A stretch of 64,000 nucleotides of DNA from Hydractinia symbiolongicarpus (Eukaryota; Cnidaria; Hydrozoa; Anthoathecata; Hydractiniidae), in contig NC_079879.1 in assembly GCF_029227915.1 (NCBI RefSeq), forward strand, positions 31,936,501 to 32,000,500, read 5' to 3'. This document shows, piece by piece, positions 1-7,011 of this stretch (the first letter of the stretch is position 1; the number at the start of each line of letters is the position of its first letter). The notes under the pieces are model-generated. The model was not told the DNA's origin. It made no database searches and saw only the letters and a list, made by a program, of their open reading frames with translations. The translations under genes and the position numbers were made by a program.

Positions 1-219
1 TTTTAAATTATTTTTTCACCACTAAAACGCATGAGACTTGTAGTTTTCAAAAATGTTTTCATTTTTGATGGGACGCTGAATAAAAGAAGTTTAATCGCCG
101 GCAAACGAAATCCCGCGATTTCCCGTAAATCCCGGACTCGGCCCGTATAGTCAAAAGTATACAAAGAAAGTACCCAGGGAGTAAACCCATTTCCCGAACG
201 ATTTTTTAAATTATTTTTT

Positions 220-420
220 CACCACTAAAACGCATGAGACTTGTAGTTTTCAAAAATATTTTCATTTTTGATGAGACGCTTAATGAAAGAGGTTTAATCG
301 CCGGCAAACGAAAACCAGCGATTTCCCCTAAATCCCGGGCTTGGCCGTGTAGTCGAATGTATACAAAGAAAGTACCCAGGGAGTAAACTCATTTCCCGAA
401 CGATTTTTTAAATTTTTTTT
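220..420. repeat. Alpha-type monomer (representative, 201 bp)
   Basis: Subfamily marked by CCAGCGATTTCCCCTAAAT in the 3' half, GTGTAGTCGAATGTATAC, and a following monomer whose leading A/T tract is usually AAATTTTTTTTCACC rather than AAATTATTTTTTCACC. This copy also carries CAAAAATATTTTC, which it shares with the alpha copies at 1416, 2429 and 3625, and GGCCGTGTAG with one C fewer than GGCCCGTGTAG elsewhere. The shorter T run after it gives the 201-bp spacing. Alpha is one of the most frequent types and from 5 to 22 kb it often alternates with epsilon or zeta monomers. The name is mine. Confidence 0.85.
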
Positions 421-450
421 CACCACTAAAACGCATGAGACTTGTAGTTT

Positions 451-472
451 TCAAAAATGTTTTCATTTTTGA
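451..472. other. Conserved 9-bp inverted repeat (hairpin/cruciform) in the monomer
   Basis: Arms TCAAAAATG (451-459) and CATTTTTGA (464-472) are perfect reverse complements around a TTTT loop. The same element lies about 30 bp after CACCAC in most monomers of alpha, beta, delta, epsilon and zeta type. The gamma subfamily (CAAACTTG) and copies with CAAAAATATTTTC weaken or break it. Short dyads are common in centromeric satellites and can adopt non-B structure; whether this one does is inference. It could equally be an AT-rich binding site. It was seen directly in this copy and by inspection in many others. Confidence 0.75.
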
Positions 473-536
473 TGAGACGCTTAATGAAAGAGGTTTAATC
501 GCCGGCAAACGAAAACCCGCGATTTCCCGTAAATCC

Positions 537-549
537 CGGGCTTGGCCCG
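537..549. other. GC-rich 5-bp inverted repeat CGGGC-TTG-GCCCG
   Basis: Arms CGGGC (537-541) and GCCCG (545-549) pair perfectly across TTG. The element is intact in most alpha, gamma, delta and epsilon monomers and broken in beta (CGGACTCGGCCCG) and in epsilon copies with CGGACTTGGCCCG. It is adjacent to CCCGTA, which is the direct repeat used in the 20-bp deletion. A GC hairpin between CCCGTA repeats would plausibly favour slippage; that link is inference. Confidence 0.65.
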
Positions 550-623
550 TATAGTCGATTGTATAAAAAGAAAGTACCCTGTGAGTGAACTCGCTTCCAG
601 AACGATTTTTTAAATTACTTCTT

Positions 624-826
624 CACCACTAAAACGCATTAGACTTGTATTTTTCAAAAATGTTTTCATTTTTGATGAGACGCTTAATGAAAGAAGTTTA
701 ATCGCCGGCAAACGAAAACCCGCGATTTCCCGAAAATCTCGGGCTTGGCCCGTTTAGTCAAAAGCATACAAAGAAAGTACCCAGGGAGTAAACTCATTTC
801 CCGAACGATTTTTTAAATTATTTTTT
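624..826. repeat. Delta-type monomer (representative, 203 bp)
   Basis: Subfamily marked by ACTTCTTCACCAC at the junction, GCATTAGAC instead of GCATGAGAC, CCCGAAAATC instead of CCCGTAAATC, and GTTTAGTCAAAAGCATAC. The left-hand copies also have TCTCGGGC. Later delta copies (for example 6668 and 16788) have ATCCCGGGC and a simple ACTTTTTCACC junction. Delta normally lies between an epsilon and a gamma or beta monomer, so its position in the cycle is conserved. CATAC replaces GTATAC and removes that palindrome. Confidence 0.8.
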
Positions 827-1029
827 CACCACTAAAACGCATGAGACTTGCAGTTTTCAAACTTGTTTTCATTTTTGATGAGACGCTGAATAAAAGAAGT
901 TTAATCGCCGCCAAACGAAAACCCGCGATTTCCCGTAAATCCCGGGCTTGGCCCGTATAGTCAAAAGTATACAAAGAAGGTATCCAGGGAGTAAACTCAT
1001 TTCCCGAACGATTTTTTATATTATTTTTT
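827..1029. repeat. Gamma-type monomer (representative, 203 bp)
   Basis: Subfamily marked by ACTTGCAGTTTTCAAACTTG, GCTGAATAAAAGAAG, GCCGCCAAACG (GCCGGC palindrome lost) and GTCAAAAGTATAC. The CAAACTTG change destroys the left arm of the hairpin that other subfamilies keep. In the left-hand HOR its tail reads GAAGGTATCC and the next monomer begins with TTTTTTATATTATTTTTTC. Gamma recurs over the whole window, for example 2023, 4232, 14758, 25690, 30586, 47086, 57639 and 63499, but is absent or rare in large parts of the two long blocks at 5-22 kb. Confidence 0.82.
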
Positions 1030-1212
1030 CACCACTAAAACGCATGAGACTTGTAGTTTTCAAAAATGTTTTCATTTTTGATGGGACGCTGAATAAAAGA
1101 AGTTTAATCGCCGGCAAACGAAATCCCGCGATTTCCCGTATAGTCAAAAGTATACAAAGAAAGTACCCAGGGAGTAAACTCATTTCCCGAACGATTTTTT
1201 AAATTATTTTTT
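1030..1212. repeat. 183-bp beta monomer with 20-bp microhomology deletion (copy A)
   Basis: The step to the next CACCAC (1213) is 183 bp. The sequence reads GATTTCCCGTATAGTC, with CCCGTA at 1135-1140, where full beta monomers have CCCGTA, 14 further bases, then CCCGTA again (2331-2336 and 2351-2356). One CCCGTA plus the 14 bases between the repeats is missing, 20 bp in all. This is the product expected from deletion between 6-bp direct repeats by slippage or single-strand annealing. The frame change it causes lengthens an incidental open frame across the junction and has no coding meaning. Confidence 0.92.
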
Positions 1213-1415
1213 CACCACTAAAACGCATGAGACTTGCAGTTTTCAAACTTGTTTTCATTTTTGATGAGACGCTGAATAAAAGAAGTTTAATCGCCGGCAA
1301 ACGAAATCCAGCGATTTCCCGTAAATCCCGGACTCGGCCCGTATAGTCAAAAGTATACAAAGAAAGTACCCAGGGAGTAAACCCATTTCCCGAACGATTT
1401 TTTAAATTATTTTTT
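1213..1415. repeat. Gamma/beta chimeric monomer
   Basis: The 5' half is gamma (CAGTTTTCAAACTTG), whereas the 3' half is beta (CGAAATCC, CGGACTCGG). The switch falls between the gamma-specific CAAACTTG and the beta-specific GCCGGCAAACGAAATCC. The same chimera recurs at 3422-3624. It follows the deleted beta directly, which makes the order gamma, deleted beta, gamma/beta. That is consistent with an out-of-register exchange between gamma and beta monomers one step apart. The monomer keeps the full 203-bp length, so the exchange was homologous. Confidence 0.85.
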
Positions 1416-2225
1416 CACCACTAAAACGCATGAGACTTGTAGTTTTCAAAAATATTTTCATTTTTGATGAGACGCTTAATGAAAGAGGTTTAATCGCCGG
1501 CAAACGAAAACCAGCGATTTCCCCTAAATCCCGGGCTTGGCCGTGTAGTCAAAAGTATACAAAGAAAGTACCCAGGGAGTAAACTCATTTCCCGAACGAT
1601 TTTTTAAATTTTTTTTCACCACTAAAACGCATGAGACTTGTAGTTTTCAAAAATGTTTTCATTTTTGATGAGACGCTTAATGAAAGAGGTTTAATCGCCG
1701 GCAAACGAAAACCCGCGATTTCCCGTAAATCCCGGCCTTGGCCCGTATAGTCGATTGTATAAAAAGAAAGTACCCTGTGAGTGAACTCGCTTCCAGAACG
1801 ATTTTTTAAATTACTTCTTCACCACTAAAACGCATTAGACTTGTATTTTTCAAAAATGTTTTCATTTTTGATGAGACGCTTAATGAAAGAAGTTTAATCG
1901 CCGGCAAACGAAAACCCGCGATTTCCCGAAAATCTCGGGCTTGGCCCGTTTAGTCAAAAGCATACAAAGAAAGTACCCAGGGAGTAAACTCATTTCCCGA
2001 ACGATTTTTTAAATTATTTTTTCACCACTAAAACGCATGAGACTTGCAGTTTTCAAACTTGTTTTCATTTTTGATGAGACGCTGAATAAAAGAAGTTTAA
2101 TCGCCGCCAAACGAAAACCCGCCATTTCCCGTAAATCGCGGGCTTGGCCCGTATAGTCAAAAGTATACAAAGAAGGTACCCAGGGAGTAAACTCATTTCC
2201 CGAACGATTTTTTATATTATTTTTT

Positions 2226-2428
2226 CACCACTAAAACGCATGAGACTTGTAGTTTTCAAAAATGTTTTCATTTTTGATGGGACGCTGAATAAAAGAAGTT
2301 TAATCGCCGGCAAACGAAATCCCGCGATTTCCCGTAAATCCCGGACTCGGCCCGTATAGTCAAAAGTATACAAAGAAAGTACCCAGGGAGTAAACCCATT
2401 TCCCGAACGATTTTTTAAATTATTTTTT
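2226..2428. repeat. Beta-type monomer (representative, full length)
   Basis: Subfamily marked by GATGGGACGCTGAATAAAAG, AAATCCCGCG, CCCGGACTCGGCCCG (SmaI-type CCCGGG lost, and the short GC hairpin broken) and GTCAAAAGTATAC. Here the CCCGTA direct repeats lie at 2331-2336 and 2351-2356, exactly 20 bp apart. This is the intact form of the sequence that is deleted in the monomers at 1030 and 3239. I saw no full beta monomer from about 41.6 to 55.2 kb, so subfamily use changes along the array. Confidence 0.82.
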
Positions 2429-3238
2429 CACCACTAAAACGCATGAGACTTGTAGTTTTCAAAAATATTTTCATTTTTGATGAGACGCTTAATGAAAGAG
2501 GTTTAATCGCCAGCAAACGAAAACCAGCGATTTCCCCTAAATCCCGGGCTTGGCCGTGTAGTCGAATGTATACAAAGAAAGTACCCAGGGAGTAAACTCA
2601 TTTCCCGAACGATTTTTTAAATTTTTTTTCACCACTAAAACGCATGAGACTTGTAGTTTTCAAAAATGTTTTCATTTTTAATGAGACGCTTAATGAAAGA
2701 GGTTTAATCGCCGGCAAACGAAAACCCGCGATTTCCCGTAAATCCCGGGCTTGGCCCGTATAGTCGATTGTATAAAAAGAAAGTACGCTGTGAGTGAACT
2801 CGCTTCCAGAACGATTTTTTAAATTACTTCTTCACCACTAAAACGCATTAGACTTGTATTTTTCAAAAATGTTTTCATTTTTGATGAGACGCTTAATGAA
2901 AGAAGTTTAATCGCCGGCAAACGAAAACCCGCGATTTCCCGAAAATCTCGGGCTTGGCCCGTTTAGTCAAAAGCATACAAAGAAAGTACCCAGGGAGTAA
3001 ACTCATTTCCCGAACGATTTTTTAAATTATTTTTTCACCACTAAAACGCATGAGACTTGCAGTTTTCAAACTTGTTTTCATTTTTGATGAGACGCTGAAT
3101 AAAAGAAGTTTAATCGCCGCCAAACGAAAACCCGCGATTTCCCGTAAATCCCGGGCTTGGCCCGTATAGTCAAAAGTATACAAAGAAGGTATCCAGGGAG
3201 TAAACTCATTTCCCGAACGATTTTTTATATTATTTTTT

Positions 3239-3421
3239 CACCACTAAAACGCATGAGACTTGCAGTTTTCAAAAATGTTTTCATTTTTGATGGGACGCTG
3301 AATAAAAGAAGTTTAATCGCCGGCAAACGAAATCCCGCGATTTCCCGTATAGTCAAAAGTATACAAAGAAAGTACCCAGGGAGTAAACTCATTTCCCGAA
3401 CGATTTTTTAAATTATTTTTT
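3239..3421. repeat. 183-bp beta monomer with 20-bp microhomology deletion (copy B)
   Basis: This is the 2,209-bp partner of the deleted monomer at 1030, with the fused CCCGTA at 3344-3349 and the next CACCAC 183 bp on. It differs from its partner by GACTTGCAG instead of GACTTGTAG near 3260, a gamma-type base in a beta monomer. Sharing of the identical deletion shows that it predates duplication of the HOR. Confidence 0.92.
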
Positions 3422-4231
3422 CACCACTAAAACGCATGAGACTTGCAGTTTTCAAACTTGTTTTTATTTTTGATGAGACGCTGAATAAAAGAAGTTTAAT
3501 CGCCGGCAAACGAAATCCCGCGATTTCCCGTAAATCCCGGACTCGGCCCGTATAGTCAAAAGTATACAAAGAAAGTACCCAGGGAGTAAACCCATTTCCC
3601 GAACGATTTTTTAAATTATTTTTTCACCACTAAAACGCATGAGACTTGTAGTTTTCAAAAATATTTTCATTTTTGATGAGACGCTTAATGAAAGAGGTTT
3701 AATCGCCGGCAAACGAAAACCAGCGATTTCCCCTAAATCCCGGGCTTGGCCGTGTAGTCAAAAGTATACAAAGAAAGTACCCAGGGAGTAAACTCATTTC
3801 CCGAACGATTTTTTAAATTTTTTTTCACCACTAAAACGCATGAGACTTGTAGTTTTCAAAAATGTTTTCATTTTTGATGAGACGCTTAATGAAAGAGGTT
3901 TAATCGCCGGCAAACGAAAACCCGCGATTTCCCGTAAATCCCGGGCTTGGCCCGTATAGTCGATTGTATAAAAAGAAAGTACCCTGTGAGTGAACTCGCT
4001 TCCAGAACGATTTTTTAAATTACTTCTTCACCACTAAAACGCATTAGACTTGTATTTTTCAAAAATGTTTTCATTTTTGATGAGACGCTTAATGAAAGAA
4101 GTTTAATCGCCGGCAAACGAAAACCCGCGATTTCCCGAAAATCTCGGGCTTGGCCCGTTTAGTCAAAAGCATACAAAGAAAGTACCCAGGGAGTAAACTC
4201 ATTTCCCGAACGATTTTTTAAATTATTTTTT

Positions 4232-5246
4232 CACCACTAAAACGCATGAGACTTGCAGTTTTCAAACTTGTTTTCATTTTTGATGAGACGCTGAATAAAA
4301 GAAGTTTAATCGCCGCCAAACGAAAACCCGCGATTTCCCGTAAATCCCGGGCTTGGCCCGTATAGTCAAAAGTATACAAAGAAGGTATCCAGGGAGTAAA
4401 CTCATTTCCCGAACGATTTTTTATATTATTTTTTCACCACTAAAACGCATGAGACTTGTAGTTTTCAAAAATGTTTTCATTTTTGATGGGACGCTGAATA
4501 AAAGAAGTTTAATCGCCGGCAAACGAAATCCCGCGATTTCCCGTAAATCCCGGACTCGGCCCGTATAGTCAAAAGTATACAAAGAAAGTACCCAGGGAGT
4601 AAACTCATTTCCCGAACGATTTTTTAAATTATTTTTTCACCACTAAAACGCATGAGACTTGCAGTTTTCAAACTTGTTTTCATTTTTGATGAGACGCTGA
4701 ATAAAAGAAGTTTAATCGCCGCCAAACGAAAACCCGCGATTTCCCGTAAATCCCGGGCTTGGCCCGTATAGTCAAAAGTATACAAAGAAGGTATCCAGGG
4801 AGTAAACTCATTTCCCGAACGATTTTTTATATTATTTTTTCACCACTAAAACGCATGAGACTTGTAGTTTTCAAAAATGTTTTCATTTTTGATGGGACGC
4901 TGAATAAAAGAAGTTTAATCGCCGGCAAACGAAATCCCGCGATTTCCCGTAAATCCCGCACTCGGCCCGTATAGTCAAAAGTATACAAAGAAAGTACCCA
5001 GGGAGTAAACTCATTTCCCGAACGATTTTTTAAATTATTTTTTCACCACTAAAACGCATGAGACTTGCAGTTTTCAAACTTGTTTTCATTTTTGATGAGA
5101 CGCTGAATAAAAGAAGTTTAATCGCCGCCAAACGAAAACCCGCGATTTCCCGTAAATCCCGGGCTTGGCCCGTATAGTCAAAAGTATACAAAGAAAGTAC
5201 CCAGGGAGTAAACCCATTTCCCAAACGATTTTTTAAATTATTTTTT
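4232..5246. repeat. Gamma/beta dimer expansion (406-bp period)
   Basis: Monomers run gamma 4232, beta 4435, gamma 4638, beta 4841, gamma 5044. The two beta copies match at a displacement of 406 bp. Each gamma-to-beta junction carries GAAGGTATCC followed by TTTTTTATATTATTTTTTC, while beta-to-gamma junctions have TTTTTTAAATTATTTTTTC. This replaces the alpha-epsilon-delta part of the five-monomer cycle, so a dimer was amplified at the edge of the HOR domain. The second beta has CCCGCACTCGG near 4958 instead of CCCGGACTCGG. Confidence 0.85.
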
Positions 5247-6589
5247 CACCACTAAAACGCATGAGACTTGTAGTTTTCAAAAATATTTTCATTTTTGATG
5301 AGACGCTTAATGAAAGAGGTTTAATCGCCGGCAAACGAAAACCAGCGATTTCCCCTAAATCCCGGGCTTGGCCCGTGTAGTCGAATGTATACAAAGAAAG
5401 TACCCAGGGAGTAAACTCATTTCCCGAACGATTTTTTAAATTTTTTATTCACCACTAAAACGCATGAGACTTGTAGTTTTCAAAAATGTTTTCATTTTTG
5501 ATGAGACGCTTAATGAAAGAGGTTTAATCGCCGGCAAACGAAAACCCGCGATTTCCCGTAAATCCCGGGCTTGGCCGGTATAGTCGAATGTATACAAAGA
5601 AAGTACCCTGTGAGTAAACTCATTTCCAAAACGATTTTTTAAATTATTTTTTCACCACTAAAACGCATGAGACTTGTAGTTTTCAAAAATGTTTTCATTT
5701 TTGATGAGACGCTGAATAAAAGAAATTTAATCGCCGGCAAACGAAAACCAGCGATTTCCCCTAAATCCCGGGCTTGGCCCGTGTAGTCGAATGTATACAA
5801 AGAAAGTACCCAGGAAGTAAACTCATTTCCCGAACGATTTTTTAAATTTTTTTTTCACCACTAAAACGCATGAGACTTGTAGTTTTCAAAAATGTTTTCA
5901 TTTTTGATGAGACGCTTAATGAAAGATGTTTAATCGCCGGCAAACGAAAACCCGCGATTGCCCGTAAATCCCAAACTTGGCCCGTATAGTCGAATGTATA
6001 AAAAGAAAGTACCCTGTGAGTAAACTCATTTCCAGAACGATTTTTTAAATTATTTTTTCACCACTAAAACGCATGAGACTTGTAGTTTTCAAAAATGTTT
6101 TCATTTTTGATGAGACGCTTAATGAAAGAGGTTTAATCGCCGGCAAACGAAAACCAGCGATTTCCCCTAAATCCCGGGCTTGGCCCGTGTAGTCGAATAT
6201 ATACAAAGAAAGTATCCAGGGAGTAAACTCATTTCCCGAACGATTTTTTAAATTTTTTTTTCACCACTAAAACGCATGAGACTTGTAGTTTTCAAAAATG
6301 TTTTCATTTTTGATGAGACGCCTAATGAAAGAGGTTTAATCGCCGGCAAACGAAAAACCGCGATTTCCCGTAAATCCCGGGCTTGGCCCGTATAGTCGAA
6401 TGTATACAAAGAAAGTACCCAAGGAGTAAATTCATTTCCCGAACGATTTTTTAAATTTTTTTTTCACCACTAAAACGCATGAGATTTGTAGTTTTCAAAA
6501 ATGTTTTCATTTTTGATGAGACGCTTAATGAAAGAGGTTTAATCGCCGGCAAACGAAAACCCGCGATTTCCCGTAAATCCCGGGCTTGG

Positions 6590-6603
6590 CCCGTATAGTC
6601 GAA
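6590..6603 (-). other. CENP-B-box-like motif, one base short
   Basis: On the minus strand this reads TTCGACTATACGGG. The mammalian CENP-B box core is TTCGNNNNANNCGGG. The first and last blocks and the central A are all present, but only three bases instead of four separate TTCG from A. The match occurs at this place in monomers that have CCCGTATAGTCGAA or CCCGTGTAGTCGAA (most epsilon and zeta, many alpha) and is absent from beta, gamma and delta monomers, which have GTCAAAAG. Functional binding is not shown; with the spacing wrong it may be coincidence. Confidence 0.4.
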
Positions 6604-7011
6604 TGTATAAAAATAAAAGTACCCTGTGAGTAAACTCATTTCCAGAACGATTTTTTAAATTACTTTTTCACCACTAAAACGCATTAGACTTGTAGTTTTC
6701 AAAAATGTTTTCATTTTTGATGAGACGCTGAATAAAAGAAGTTTAATCGCCGGCAAACGAAAACCCGCGATTTCCCGAAAATCCCGGGCTTGGCCCGTTT
6801 AGTCAAAAGCATACAAAGAAAGTACCCAGGGAGTAAACTCATTTCCCGAACGATTTTTTACATTATTTTTTCACCACTAAAGCGCATGAGACTTGTAGTT
6901 TTCAAAAATGTTTTCATTTTTGATGGGACGCTGAATAAAAGAAGTTTAATCGCCGGCAAACGAAATCCTGCGATTTCCCGTAAATCCCGGACTCGGCCCG
7001 TATAGTCAAAA

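Larger units (their letters stand above)
421..623. repeat. Epsilon-type monomer (representative, 203 bp)
   Basis: Subfamily marked by CGCTTAATGAAAGAGG, CCCGCGATTTCCCGTAAATC, CCCGGGCTTGGCCCGTATAG, GTATAAAAAGAAAGTACCC, CTGTGAG and TTCCAGAACG. It is a useful anatomical reference: hairpin arms at 451-459 and 464-472, AATCGC/GCGATT arms at 497-502 and 519-524, and CGGGC/GCCCG arms at 537-541 and 545-549. This copy has GTCGATTG where most epsilon monomers have GTCGAATG, and GTGAGTGAACTCGC where most have GTGAGTAAACTC. Both variants recur in the epsilon copies of the left-hand HOR, so they are inherited through the HOR. Confidence 0.85.
17..2225. repeat. 2,209-bp higher-order repeat, copy A (11 monomers)
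   Basis: Monomer order by CACCAC start: beta 17, alpha 220, epsilon 421, delta 624, gamma 827, deleted beta 1030, gamma/beta chimera 1213, alpha 1416, epsilon 1617, delta 1820, gamma 2023. The next beta at 2226 begins copy B. The unit is two turns of one older cycle (beta-alpha-epsilon-delta-gamma). The first turn, 17-1029, has five monomers and is 1,013 bp. The second, 1030-2225, has six and is 1,196 bp, because a 183-bp deleted beta and a chimera stand where a single beta would be expected. Diagnostic variants recur at exactly 2,209 bp in copy B. Confidence 0.9.
2226..4434. repeat. 2,209-bp higher-order repeat, copy B (11 monomers)
   Basis: Same monomer order and spacing as copy A: beta 2226, alpha 2429, epsilon 2630, delta 2833, gamma 3036, deleted beta 3239, chimera 3422, alpha 3625, epsilon 3826, delta 4029, gamma 4232. 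The retained CCCGTA of the 20-bp deletion sits at 3344, exactly 2,209 bp after its counterpart at 1135. Only scattered substitutions separate the copies, for example GTACGCTG near 2787 against GTACCCTG, GCCAGCAAACG near 2510, and CAAATCCAGCG near 1304 against CAAATCCCGCG. The amplification is therefore recent relative to subfamily divergence. Confidence 0.9.

Noticed and set aside
490-502. RNA polymerase III B-box-like GGTTTAATCGCC
   Set aside because: It matches the GGTTCRANNCC type only loosely, and no A-box lies at the expected distance upstream. It is conserved simply as part of the monomer.
421-623. Monomer derived from two half-length repeats (ACGCATGAGACTTG against ACGCTTAATGAAAG)
   Set aside because: The similarity is short and not supported elsewhere in the unit, so an ancestral half-unit cannot be argued from it.
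948-1202. Recurrent plus-strand open frames of 71-84 residues starting MAR(I/L)VKSI, in many monomers
   Set aside because: They begin at TTG inside the repeat, recur only because the monomer recurs, and appear or vanish with single substitutions or the 20-bp deletion. The 203-bp unit is not a multiple of three, so no frame continues through the array. No protein family is recognisable.
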